From Trichostrongylus colubriformis (Eukaryota > Nematoda > Chromadorea > Rhabditida > Trichostrongylidae), in NCBI GenBank assembly GCA_963978905.1, contig OZ022257.1:24071274-24135273 (forward strand): DNA of 64,000 nt. Reading direction: 5' to 3'. The notes below the pieces were generated by a model, which was given only the letters and a program-made list of their open reading frames with translations, was not told the DNA's origin and did not search any database. The translations under genes and the position numbers were made by a program. Positions 23,626 to 34,016 of the stretch are shown here, in pieces. The stretch's first letter is position 1, and each line of letters begins with the position of its first letter.

Positions 23626-24000
23626 ACGACATGTTTGATTTGACGCCATATTCTCTCGCTTTGGCAACTGTTATAGTAGCAGACGAGTGAGATATAGGAC
23701 TTCCTGCTGCCTATCTACTTTCCTATAATGCTGCTACTCTTTCTGGCCACACCATGCCTATGGGGTCCTCGTATTTCGAGATGACAGAGGATTAGTTGTT
23801 TAAATTGTTCTCGGAGATGAAGAAAGTGACTCCTGGTTCCAACCCGGAGCTGTTTATGACCGACGATACCAACAGCTTTCCTAATGGGTTCCAACGTGCT
23901 TTCCCGTACCTTGCCACGGTGAAGCTGCTCTGTTGCTTCCACGTGCTACAAGCAATCAAGTGGAACTGCAAGTCTAAAAGCCTGTAGAGGCTAGTGATAT
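23626..24000 (+). pseudogene. MULE transposase DDE core
   Basis: The reading resumes as YIDDMFDLTPYSLALATVIV, then after an in-frame stop DIGLPAAYLLSYN, and later PGSNPELFMTDDTNSFPNGF and VKLLCCFHVLQAIKWNCKSK. These are the first and second catalytic Asp regions (IDDM, MTDDT) and the CFHV.QA helix of MULE transposases. It joins in sense to the fragment ending near 20345 across the PLE insertion. Confidence 0.7.
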
Positions 24001-24279
24001 AAACAATACCAGTTTAGTGATTGGTGCTTCTTAATTCGGAATAAATGGATTTCAGAAAAAGGCACTGGTCTGGTAATGAGCAAGGTGCGCTCTCTTTGCC
24101 GCTCAGCAGATGGCAGCAACCACGAAAGTTCTCCTCGCTGTTGACACATGCAGGAGCTCGGAGAGCATCAGTTCTACTCATATATGGAAGACACATGGCA
24201 TTTTTGATTCGTCTGTTTTCATAACACACCTGTATCTACCCACGATATTTATGAGTCGCCGTGTCCAACAGTGAGGTGG

Positions 24280-24960
24280 ATTTGCGCGAAAGAATACAAT
24301 CATGAACACTTCTATGAAGAGCGCTCCAGCAAGCGTCTGAAACACGAACTACCAGACTCAAAACCAAACATCATCTTGAAATGATTAACTTCCTTGCTGC
24401 AGAAATGGAGGAAGACCGCACAATGAGGGTTCTTCAGCAACAAAGTGCTACTTTGAAAAAATCACCTTTATGCAGATGCGAAGAGGATTGCTAGAAAAAG
24501 AATATCGTCTACTACAGCAACATCATCGATACGAAGAAGTTGTGAAATGGTTTCGAAAGAGACAAGGGGACGTGAAGGTAGTGGGAAGTGGCCTATGGAA
24601 GGTGACAGAAAGAGAAGCGGTTCACAAAGTTTAGCAAGTAGATTGTACTCGCGATTCTATGGTGAGATACGCAACAGTTAGTTCTAAATTGAAAAAAATA
24701 GATCAAAATCAAAATCAATACACCTGCAAGGAGGCGAATCTGTTTCAGTAGAACAACCACCACATTAAAGGAGACTGTGGGCATGCGGGTATGGATTCTG
24801 GAGCGATAGCGAGAAAGATGCGCAGTCAGAAATTTCTTGCTTACATGTTCACGCTGGTCTGATGCATGCCCCTCAGTTATGGTTGATGACCCATGCGATA
24901 GATATTCTTGATGTGAATAAGACTATCGTGCATTAAATCGAAGCTATGGGCACTCTCTAG
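24280..24960 (+). pseudogene. MULE transposase C-terminus with SWIM-like finger
   Basis: Broken frames give INFLAAEMEEDRTMRVLQQQ and later CGLCGYGFWSDSEKD...ISCLHVHAGLMHA. The final CxHxHA resembles the SWIM zinc-binding motif at MULE C-termini. Many stops are present. It ends near 24960, just before a short tandem duplication. Confidence 0.45.
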
Positions 24961-25029
24961 GAGCTTGAACCCAAAAGCTCTTCATACCTTATGTTCCCTT
25001 TAAGAATACTCTGTGATCCGGAGTGATGC

Positions 25030-25360
25030 TTTGAAACATTCGAAGATAGCGAACGATGAGGTTTATCAGAGCCTCGAAAAGGTTCGCCAATCACTGAGGT
25101 GCATCAGACTCGAGATTGAAGACGCAGTCGGTTCAAAAGGCACACAAAAGAAACCAAGACACACAGGAATAGTGAGACGTGCAGAAATAAACATTGACTT
25201 TGAAACATTCGAAGATAGCGAACGATGAGGTTTATCAGAGCCTCGAAAAGGTTCGCCAGTCACTGAGGTGCATCAGATTCGAGATTGAAGACGCAGTTGG
25301 TTCAAGGCACACAAAACAAACCAAGACACACAGAAATAGTGAGTCGTGCAGAAATACCAA
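25030..25360. repeat. 169-bp tandem duplication
   Basis: TTTGAAACATTCGAAGATAGC begins at 25030 and 25199, giving two units of 169 bases that are highly similar to about 25350. Each unit carries an open plus-strand frame (KHSKIANDEVYQSLEKVRQS), so it could be a duplicated small exon, but no gene is recognised. Confidence 0.75.
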
Positions 25361-26700
25361 TCAGTGGGGGCCCATCTCTCGACCCACCGATTCGTAAATT
25401 TCACACGGTTAGTTTCAAAATACTCTAAGTGTGAAGAGTCCGAACACATTGCTCTCCTTTTCAGCGAGCGAGTCAAAAGAAGAAACAGGATACCCGAGAA
25501 GAGCTACCACCCCTCTCTCCTTACCAACCAGACGACCTGAATTTCTGCGCTGTATGCGTGAGGCAGGACCCACGAAATCCTTCTAGTAAAGAAAGCACCA
25601 CATGGCTGAAATACAACAGTTGTAAAATATGGGCAATGAAGACTGAACGAGTGATGAGGGCTTTAAATGCCCTCTTATACGAGTGGTGAGTGTTCTAAAT
25701 GCTCGGTGCTTCTTACTACTCCCTAGAGGTATTTGACTAGTCAATAAAGTTTCAGCTCATATAAGAGATTGATCTCAGAATTGTGCTCAGAAGTTGACTC
25801 AAATTTTAGGATATGGGCTCCGCACGGGTGTTGTGCACAACTCTACGCTGAGTGAACAAAGACCCGAATGACTTAGAACTGCGATTTTCAAAGATCCTTG
25901 CTGCACATATCTACGTATATCTGTGCATCAAATTGTTGTAGCAATATACCGAGCAGTATTCTTATGAATAGTGTATCACAGTTATTGTGTGTAGTAAAAC
26001 TTGTTTGACACAGTGAAGAAAAATAATTGCGTAAAACTAAAAGTAATAGAAAAAGAAAAGTAAAAATAATAGCACATTAAGTTGACTTTATACTCATCTT
26101 TTTTATTCTTTGGCATCTGTTGCTGCACTACGATTCCGTGCGTATGGTTGCATAATATAAAAAAATCTAATAAAACAGTATTATGAATATCACTACCCAT
26201 TTCCACTTACCTAATCTGACTCCACCTCAGAAACCACTACTCCATCATAAAAACGAGATCAGTAAGTGAAAACCGCAAGATGTACCATTCAACATAAAGA
26301 AAAGGCGTCTAATTCCCTACTCTGCGATTTCAAATGCGAGGAGCATTGATTTTTTCATTTGGCGTCAAGTCCGGTGCGTGCACGCTACGACCCGTACAAA
26401 CTTCCGCCGTCGGGTTACAGTAGCCCATTGTGCTTGGTGAAGTTAGCTGTTTGCCTCGCAAAAAACTGCATGGGGCACACCTACTCTATTTTCGGAATAA
26501 GGACTGTGCATTTAGTGAGGCACCTTTACATCATTGTGGGCAAATATTTCACCAAAAATTTTTCCAACTACAATCTTGTCATTCTCCTGACATTCTCATA
26601 AGCAACTCTACGCTGCTCTCGGAAGATGGCACCAAAAGAAGCTTTCTGCATTTGACGCAGAAGGAAGTAGACGATTGTTCAGAACGAAAGAATTGGGATG
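25361..26700. other. No gene recognised
   Basis: Short ORFs only (e.g. 26359-26601 and 26430-26717 on the plus strand, overlapping in different frames). No domain or splice model is supported. Confidence 0.35.
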
Positions 26701-26849
26701 TAAAGCGGCAGACATAACTGAACTTTTCCGATGTACTCATAATTCACAGCACAGTCACAATTACCAGATGTGATCAAACCCCATTGCGCAGTCATGCCGA
26801 CTGTGGATCATGTGCACTGCGGAAAAGTTCAGTTATGACTGCCACTTTA
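26701..26849. mobile_element. 149-bp MITE at the mariner relic
   Basis: The terminal inverted repeats are about 28-30 bases, TAAAGCGGCAGACATAACTG on the left and its mirror (with two changes) ending GCCACTTTAT on the right. The interior is A/T-rich with no ORF. The right end lies within the degraded transposase fragment, so it inserted into or shares termini with that mariner element. Confidence 0.7.
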
Positions 26850-27398
26850 TGTTCAAATATAGAGTATTCAAATGAAAGGGGCAATATTCGTTCACGGAGG
26901 TACAGTTCGCCAGGCTGCACACATTGCACACACGACACCTTACTAAGACGTCGAGTGTTAGTACAATGATGAGGACGACACAATAAAGACTGACACACGC
27001 TGGTACGGATGACCTTGTTCGACTCTGAGCTAGTAGTTGGTGAGGTACCCATACCACGAAGAGTTTCCCGAAGCCGAGACTAACCATAAGGCGCCTGCTG
27101 ATTGTAGAGTGGGATATCCCCATTGTAGTAACTACTTCTCGTGCAGTCGCTTTTGGATTCGCTTCAAGACCCCCAAAGATTTCACCATCTTGAGTGATTG
27201 ATGGACGTCCGGTGCGTGGTCGGTCAAGAAAACTTGTATTTCCAGAATCAAACAGCGGAACCAACGAGATACTGTGGCATGATGGGTGACGTTTTCACCG
27301 AACGCACCACAGATGTCAGCCGCCTTCCTTGCGAAGTGCTCAAGAAAGTACTCGCAACAAATGTATGAGCGAAGTGTAGAGTTTTCAACTGAAGCCAT
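26850..27398 (-). pseudogene. Mariner-type transposase N-terminal half, frameshifted
   Basis: The minus strand from 27398 reads as the mariner helix-turn-helix start (ICCEYFLEHFARKAADICGA then FGENV...TVSRWF). In the next frame it continues LDRPRTGRPSITQD, REVVTTMGISHSTISRRL and VVWVPHQL. These match the two N-terminal HTH domains and the WVPHEL motif of mariner transposases. The catalytic DDD half is missing; the relic runs into the MITE at 26701-26849. Confidence 0.7.
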
Positions 27399-27639
27399 TT
27401 TTCTTAGACTAAGCGGAGCCTCCTCACATATTTCTTCGCAGGTTGAAACGAGAATGTCCTACATCATTCAGGTGGGTGATCAACGAAAAGCGCAAGAACG
27501 GCATGGTAGGAAGGATTTCAAAAGTGTCGCAAAACTTATGCACCATCAATATGCTGCAGAGAGCGACGATTCAAGCCTAGATGTTAGGCACAGCCTCAAC
27601 AATATGTATCAGATGTGTAGTTAGAAGTTCAACCGGAGA

Positions 27640-28370
27640 AGTGGTAATAGACGCATGACGCCTCATGGCAGAATGTGATGCAATGCAGAAAGGATTCCCT
27701 GATCAAAATTCCAGTGAGCCCACAATCTCTCTTAATCTTCTATTCTCTCACTCTTCTTTTCGCGCTCAGCATGTAAGATATGAACCATAGAGATGTCACT
27801 GAATCTTTATTGATTGTTACCGAAGGAAGTTCATCCCTAATAACTCTGGCTATAAGATAGGGCTGATGATGAGGTTCACTACTCAGCTGAAATCACACGG
27901 ACACTGGTCTTCTGTCTTTAGGTTGGGCACCGTTGTTTCTGCATTTCTAAGTTCCACAAACTGTAAGGTTTCCATTTGTTCCTCCAATAACCTCATACTG
28001 TGAACAGATAAAGTTCGGTGTTCCCTGCATGGCTTCTAGACAACAACATAAATATTCATCTTGCTACATGGATTGTTTAATAAAAGCGTTGAACAACGGA
28101 ACTTTCACGACGAATTTGATTCTATATCAGAGCATTGAGATTGAGTCAGCTCTCAATGCTTCGGCTCGAGGCGGCGATAGTAAGTTACCGTTAGATTCCA
28201 TTGTGACGATCTCTTTTGATGGTCTGGCGAATTCCTGTACGTCACCTAGAATTCGGAGAGTCAAATATCTTCAAAAAACGAGCCCTGTTGTAACTAGCTA
28301 CATGGTTGGTCCTTATGGTTCACTTAAAGGAACCGTTCACGGAAAAATGGGATTTTCTGTTAACCATTGA
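27640..28370 (+). other. Unassigned ORF 28029-28370 in gene-poor sequence
   Basis: A 113-codon plus-strand frame starts MASRQQHKYSSC and ends just before the 331-bp MITE. I recognise no domain, membrane segment or splice pattern. It could be chance; the surrounding bases contain nothing else I can name. Confidence 0.2.
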
Positions 28371-28373
28371 TTC

Positions 28374-28704
28374 ATGTTGTATTTGCCTAATGAGAGCCGC
28401 ATGCAAAGTTTCACGCGAAAAGTGAGAATTCGGCTAAGATACAGCTTCCCAAACTCTCGGCCGAGTAGGCGGGGCCTCCGAGCAAAAACTTCGTTCCGTC
28501 GTCCGCAGCCGTTGGGAATGGAGAGTGGGACTGTTCACGTAACTTTCTGTTCCTACAATGCGTCTTCGACCACGGCGGACCACGGGACGAGGCTTTTACT
28601 CGGAGGCCCCGCCCACCCGGACGTGCTTCGTGGTTGTATCTCAGCCGGATTCAAATTTTTCGCGTGATATCTTGCATGAGTCCCACATTAGGCAAATGCA
28701 ACAT
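28374..28704. mobile_element. 331-bp TIR element, copy 1
   Basis: The ends are inverted repeats of about 50 bases: ATGTTGTATTTGCCTAATG on the left, CATTAGGCAAATGCAACAT on the right, followed inside by GCATGCAAAGTTTCACGCGA and its mirror. The GC-rich centre also folds (GGCGGGGCCTCCGAG against CTCGGAGGCCCCGCC). A second, ~330-bp copy is at 41645-41974. Plus-strand ORFs here are repeat translations. Confidence 0.8.
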
Positions 28705-29890
28705 AAACATATGAGTAACACAAAAACTCACATTTTCCGGTGGATGATTTTATGCAAGATGAGAGATGGACAAGAGGTGAGTGCGTCTGGGCAATCGAAT
28801 CAGAACGAGGTCTTCGCGCTGGCTCATACAGGCGCGGCCACCACCTTCTCGCTCGACCTGACCCATGTTGAGTGTTCTGATGTACACCCAGCCACTACTG
28901 TCTTGACCGAAACACCAACGATTGCTTTACTCAGGTGCTACTTATTAGTGCTAGCACGTATGCAATAATATTGTACGTAAATGCACGACGTAGTAATTTG
29001 TCTATCATCATCTATCAACGACAATCCGCGATAGTGTGAAGAAAACCTGGACGCCGTAGACTTCCCTAATACATATAATATCGGCATAATAAGATCAGGA
29101 TTGTATGTATATGAGTGGTATAAAAAAAGAAGGTCTTATCATACAATTTGCAGCAGTAGTGGCGAACTTGGGCAGAGTTCTTTCTAGCAAAAAGAAGGAT
29201 GGCATGTGTGCAAATTTTACACGAGGTACGAGGTGATAATCAAACAATTCATAGCGTTTCACTACATGATTTTGCTTAGCCTGTTCATACTTGATGTAGA
29301 TGAAGCGGAAATACGTCTGGCATCCTGCTACAGGTGATCGTCGTACGAATCGCTCCATGGACACCAGAATAGATTTCAGAAGACCAGTTGAATTTTGTGG
29401 AGTAACTCAGACTTAACGAAATACGCTGGAGAAGGATGCGGGCGGGTAATTCCGCGGTAGCTGATGCGAGGTGGTGGATGTGGATGTCGTGTCGACTCTG
29501 CTGAATACACCTTATGGGTGGCGCGTGCGATGGATTGGGCACGAAGGGAGTTATCAACTAGGTGGTAGATTTCTTTCAATAACATTGCAGAGTTGATTCT
29601 GCCGACTGGTCCTGACTCAAATATTGTACGGTTATTCCTGATTTTGGAATCCACGTCTTCACCAATTCAAAGCAGAGACCCTCAAACACCCATCTCAACC
29701 CGCCGAATAGTATTCATTAATGTCCTCAAGAGAAAAATCTGTGCTATTCCTCAAAATATGGTCGGTCCTCTAAGGACCACTTTCACGGAAGCGTGGGATG
29801 GTTTACCCGACGATCTGCTGCAGCGAATGGTGAATATCTATTGATCACCTTATTTTCGAGTACAACTCGCATCGACATCTATTCTTTTTA
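28705..29890. other. No gene recognised
   Basis: Several overlapping short ORFs exist on both strands between 29095 and 29844. None carries a recognisable domain. Confidence 0.3.
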
Positions 29891-29972
29891 GGGCACTATT
29901 TACCCAGAGCTACCCCACTCCCTGAGCGGTGCTGTTGAAGATATCTTCTTCTTCTTCTTCTTCTCCCTGGCG

Positions 29973-32257
29973 TTAATCCCGCGCCGTCACGGGGTCCGCA
30001 ACTTTTGTCATACGTCGCCATTTGTTTCTGTCTAAGGCATCCACTGTTGTGGCCTCTATATCGGTGAGGTCCTTCTTAATGACATCTTTCCATCTCTTCT
30101 TTGGGGCTCCCCGTGGTCGCCGGCCGGAGACTTCCAACTCTAGAGCCTTTCTTATTGGGTGATTTTCTGGCCTTCTAAGCACGTGCCCGTACCATCGTAG
30201 CCGCTGCTCCTTCACCTTCAGCTGGACAGGGGCCGTCTGCATGACTGCTCTCACGTCCTCATTTCTGACCTTGTCCAGTCTTGTCCAGCCGCATGCCCAT
30301 CTAAGCATCCTCATTTCTGCGGTGTGCAGCTGCCTTTCGTGGCTCTTTGATGTGGGCCAACACTCGCTCCCGTACAGCATTGCTGGCCTCACCACCGATC
30401 GGTACACTTTACCCTTAAGGGTTCTGGAGCACCGTCTATCGCAGAGGATTCCAGAAGTCTCTCGCCATTTCAGCCATGCCGCATTTATTCGAGACTTCAC
30501 TGCCTGGTCCACAGTACCTTCAGCAGCTAGATCGCTCCCCAGGTACCGGAATTCCTTGGGTGACGGTTGGGACACACGAATCTAGGCCGTGACCCATTGA
30601 CAGCCTGTGCCCTTTGCCCTGTGACATGAATAATTCAGACAATTTGACTATACAACGGAACAGACTTGCAAGGAGGACACGATTTACATGAACAAATTGT
30701 CTGAATAATTTAAGGCTTAGGTCAAAGGCCACAGGCTGTTACAGGGTCACGGCCTAGATTCGTGTGTCCCAACCTACACCCGAATTCCTTGACCCTTTCT
30801 ATCTTTTCACCGTGAAGATCCACGATTACCTCTGTACCTTCTTCTGAGCTCAGGAATTTGGTCTTCTTTACGTTCAGTCGAAGACCATTCTCCGCAAGCA
30901 CTTCCTGCCACTTCTGAACTTTGTTCTGGAGTTCTACTCTGCTATCCGCGATCAGGGCAATGTCGTCAGCGTAGAGGATGGTCTTCAGCGGTCCGTCCAT
31001 GAGATCTCTAACCATGTCATCCAGAGTGAGCAGGAAGAGGAACGGACTCAGGGCTGACCCTTGGTGCACCCCTACCGTAATGTCCACTTCACGAGTCTGC
31101 CCGTGCGGAGTGCGTACGATCGCTTTAGCGCCATCGTACATATCCCTTACGAGAGAGATCAGGTGTTCGGGTACATTCTGTTCTCGTAGAGCTCTCCAGA
31201 TCACGGGTCGAGGAAGGCGGACGAAAGCCTTCTGTAGGTCGAGGAAGGCCAGGTAGCATGGCCGGCGCTTTTCTCGGTACTTCTCCATGACTTGTCGGAC
31301 GATGAAGATTGCATCCGTCGTCGACTTTCCCGGCATGAAGCCGAACTGCTCCTGGGAAATCGGGATCATGTCTCTGAGTCTAAGGTCAACCAACCGCTCG
31401 TATAGCTTCATGGTATGCGCGGTCAGCTTGATCCCTCGGTAGTTGGAACACTCCATTGCGTCTCCTTTCTGTTTGAAGATCGGAACAATGGTACTGGTCC
31501 TCCAGGCATCCGGAATCTTTCCTTGCGCAGACACCGTGTTGAGGAACCGAGTGAGCCACCATACACCGTACTCTCCAAGGGCTTTCCAAGCCTCTACCGG
31601 TATCCCGACCGGACCAGCCGTCTTCCCTATTTTCATCTTCCCCAATACTTGACGTACTTCTTCGTCTGTCCAGGATGGGATAGGACCAGCCGTTGCCTCT
31701 TTTTGTGGTCTTTCTTTGCGGGGAAACTCCTCATTTAGTAGCTCGTCGAAGTATTCCCGCCACCTCCTTTTAACCTCGGCTGGCTTCCTTAGGATGGCAC
31801 CTTCGCTACTGTTGACGGTTTTTACCATTCTGATGTCTTGAGTGGCCCGATGTCGGGCTTTAGCCAGCCGGAAGGCGAACTTATCAGCGTCTTTACCGTC
31901 CAGTTTCTCGTACAGGGCATCCATCTCGGTGTTCTTCGCTTTGGCTACGGCGGCTTTGGCGAGCCTCTTGCAACTTTTGTAGTTGGCGAGATCTTCTGGG
32001 CTCCGCGTTTTCTGCCAACGTTTGTAAGCACTCTTTTTCTGCTTCACTACCCGCTGAACTTCTTCGTTCCAGAACCACGCCTCCTTATCACCTCTGAAGC
32101 CGCCTTGGGTCTCGCCTAGTGTTTCCTTGGCGCATTGTAGAATGACCTGTGCCGCTTCTTTCCACGTCTCCTGGATCGAACCGCAAGGATCTGGAAGGCT
32201 TATTCCTAGCACTCTTCTCTTAAGGTCGTTCCTTTCCTTTTGTGTAGTCTCCACCAC
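29973..32257 (-). pseudogene. RTE reverse transcriptase, split by a MITE
   Basis: One long frame (32257-30782) includes WFWNEEVQRVVKQKKSAYKR, GIPVEAWKALGE, IFKQKGDAMECSNYRGIKL, FMPGKSTTDAIF, AFLDLQKAFVRLPR (motif A), GVHQGSALSPFLF (motif B) and LYADDIALIADS (motif C). At RVKEF the 224-bp MITE begins. Beyond it, 30557-29973 supplies RYLGSDLAAEG, MLYGSECWPTS, LRWYGHVLRRP and the C-terminus. Removing MITE plus one 9-base duplication restores the frame exactly, so the RT was open when the MITE landed. Motif A has V where D is common after AF. Confidence 0.88.
30558..30781. mobile_element. 224-bp MITE, copy A (9-bp TSD)
   Basis: It starts GGGTGACGGTTGGGACACAC and ends with the mirror GTGTGTCCCAACCTACACCC; inverted ends extend about 60-80 bases. 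The flanks are GAATTCCTT at 30549-30557 and 30782-30790. I count five differences from copy B at 46794-47017. There is no ORF of its own. Confidence 0.9.
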
Positions 32258-32993
32258 CGGATTCTTCTTTCGGTTTTCACACGGGTCTTCTTGGGGAGCT
32301 CTATGGCAATGTCCGCTAAGAGGGGCTTGTGCTGAGTTGCCAGCTCTTCTCCCGGCAGTACCTTGATGTCTTTCACAGTTTTGAGTGCCGGTCTTCTTAC
32401 GAGAACATGGTCTATTTCCGTTTGCCTTCCCCCACTGCTGTAGGTCATTTTTTGCGTCTCCCTTTTTGCGAAGAACGTGCTGCAGACTGCTAGGTCATGG
32501 GCTAATGCCAGGTCGAGAACCCTCTCTCCCTCAGCGTTTCTTACTCCCATTCCTTTGCCTCCGTGCACTCGTTCCAGACCTCTTCTATCCCCTCCGACAT
32601 GACCGTCCGATCGCTGATCCTATTTACGGCAGAGACGCAATCTTTGAGAAATTCCGCTACCGCGATAGCAACTCCATTCCGTTTGGTGTCTACTCCACTG
32701 TAGAAGAGCTTGACAGCTTCCCCAACCTCTCTTGCCTTGGATCCTTTCCAGCTGGTCTCCTGTAGACAGAGGATTTCGATTTTCCTGCGTTTCATGAGGT
32801 CAGCAACCTCTCGGGACTTTCCGGTGAGTGATCCCACATTCAGAGTCCCAATTCGATCTAGCTTCTTTGGCCGAGGTCGTTCAACCCTCGGTAGCCCTCG
32901 CATACTGAACACAGAACTCGGGCGGGGGTTCTGCGCGTCACTTCCGGGTGACGTCCTAGCCTTATAACTGATTCTTTGTGCGACTTTAGACAT
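32206..32993 (-). pseudogene. RTE endonuclease, internally deleted
   Basis: Translation from ATG at 32993 shows RIGTLNVGSLTGKSREVADL, IEILCLQETSWKG (catalytic Glu) and NGVAIAV. It then jumps from RISDRTVMSEGI to HGGKGMGVRN in another frame, losing roughly 60-70 residues that should contain the GDMN-type motif. The rest continues LDLALAHDLAVCSTFF, TEIDHVLVRR. This is the apurinic-type nuclease of an RTE ORF. The deletion and frameshift abolish function. Confidence 0.8.
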
Positions 32994-33093
32994 TATTGAT
33001 GTGACAAGGTTTGTCCATCAGCAGGCCTGTCAACCTGGGCCTGACGCTGGTATCGTCACCATTTTTTTGCAATTTTTGCAAGGCATGGTAGTG

Positions 33094-33173
33094 CCCCGGC
33101 AGGGATTGAACTCACTGACTCTTTCTTAGTGCAGACGTGAGTCTACACCCTTAACCACTCGGCTATCCCTGCC
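33094..33173 (-). promoter_or_regulatory. tRNA-like segment with pol III A and B boxes at RTE 5' end
   Basis: The minus strand reads GGCAGGGATAGCCGAGTGG ... GAGTTCAATCCCTGCC. GGCAGGG pairs with the final CCCTGCC like an acceptor stem. TAGCCGAGTGG fits the A-box consensus and GTTCAATCC fits the B box. The T-arm 3' strand is missing and the anticodon stem is imperfect, so it is not a working tRNA gene. It resembles a class II (Leu/Ser) tRNA and lies inside the RTE target duplications. Confidence 0.7.
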
Positions 33174-33705
33174 TTTGCTGTTGAAGATATGATTTTGAGA
33201 AAACCTTTCGACTTAGCTGCAATCTTCTACCCTGAGGTATTCCGACCCATAGAACACTGATATGATACTCGTTCGGCGCGGAACAAGTTGTTCGCGCCAT
33301 AGGCGCAGGCCACAACCTGTTCCGCGCCAAACGAATGTCATATTAGTGGGTTAATAGGAGAGGTAGTGGGGTAGCTCTGGGTTAATAGTGCCCTTTTTTC
33401 TGTTTGGTATGGGTTTGTCTAGAAGTCGATACTTTTGCCGCGTATAATGTACTACTTGCAAATTTGCCTGCCTCTCTAGGTACGTGTGTCCGCCACATTG
33501 TCATGAAAACCAAAGCCTGCGTCGCAGCAGTGGTTGAATGCTGGATTTAAGAATCCTGATTTCCCACCCTGGAAACATGAGCTAAGAGGTTGAGTGGCTT
33601 CTAAGGTATTACAAGAACTGCGGGAACACAGGAAAAGCATCGCAAGCACTGCGGGAACGAAGGACAGGGAGATAATGTCAGTTAAATAATATTGCTATAA
33701 TACAT

Positions 33706-34004
33706 GAAGGATAAAGGATAAAGTTTTTGGCGTTAATCAATCCATTCTGTGGGATGCGCCGCACATTCTAGTTCCATTCAGAATCGTGATGGCTGGTGAA
33801 TGTGATGCGGCCTATACAATGACTTGCGGTGGCCAGCCGATGTACAAATCAGTGCTTTTATCCTCCCAGACGAGTCTGGTACCAATTTACCGACCCCGGA
33901 GGGATGGAAGGCTTGGTTGGCCTGGGCGGGCTTTGATGCGGGATTTGATCCCCGCACCACGAGAGTGGGGTGCGCGTCACCTGTCACTACACCACCTCCG
34001 CCCC
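33706..34004 (-). mobile_element. tRNA-derived SINE, 12-bp TSD
   Basis: The minus-strand head GGGGCGGAGGTGGTGTAGTG carries an A-box-like TGGTGTAGTGA, and further on GGATCAAATCC fits a B box. The body includes GGGTCGGTAAATTGGTACC and ATAAAAGCACTGATTTGTAC, and the tail is a CTTTATCC repeat. The flanks GCTATAATACAT at 33694-33705 and 34005-34016 match exactly. SINEs use pol III and the machinery of a partner LINE. The small ORFs on both strands are not genes. Confidence 0.85.
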
Positions 34005-34016
34005 GCTATAATACAT

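Larger units (their letters stand above)
18519..25010 (+). mobile_element. MULE (Mutator-like) transposon relic with nested PLE
   Basis: Four plus-strand fragments in the right order match a nematode MULE transposase: an N-terminal C2H2 finger, a conserved linker, the DDE core and a C-terminal SWIM-like finger. The 20.35-23.62 kb interval between linker and core is filled by a Penelope-like retroelement. The reading picks up on the far side with only about 15 residues missing. The MULE termini and target duplications were not identified, so the limits are approximate. Confidence 0.7.
29945..33176 (-). mobile_element. RTE-type retrotransposon, full length, 14-bp TSD
   Basis: The flanks GCTGTTGAAGATAT at 29931-29944 and 33177-33190 are identical and read as target-site duplications. 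On the minus strand the element starts AAAGGCAGGGATAGCCGAG at 33176 and ends in a short GAA microsatellite at 29945, the usual RTE type of tail. Its order is a tRNA-like 5' segment, endonuclease, reverse transcriptase and C-terminal domain. A 224-bp MITE interrupts the RT frame at 30558-30781. The endonuclease has an internal deletion, so this copy cannot move on its own. Confidence 0.9.
29891..33393. mobile_element. Inverted-repeat element hosting the RTE (257 bp without it)
   Basis: GGGCACTATTTACCCAGAGC begins at 29891; the mirror (GCTCTGGGTTAATAGTGCCC) ends at 33393, with about 30 bases of near-perfect inverted match. The RTE with its 14-bp target duplication lies between. Removing it leaves a ~257-bp element. 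A second inverted pair (33253-33350, TCGTTCGGCGCGGAACAAG against its mirror) lies in its right part. No clear duplication was seen outside the termini. Confidence 0.65.

Noticed and set aside
30978..32765. Several plus-strand ORFs of 60-126 codons
   Set aside because: Antisense to the RTE RT and endonuclease frames, which carry the catalytic motifs.
33094..33173. Functional tRNA-Leu/Ser gene
   Set aside because: The T-arm 3' strand is missing and the anticodon stem is imperfect, and it lies within an RTE target duplication.
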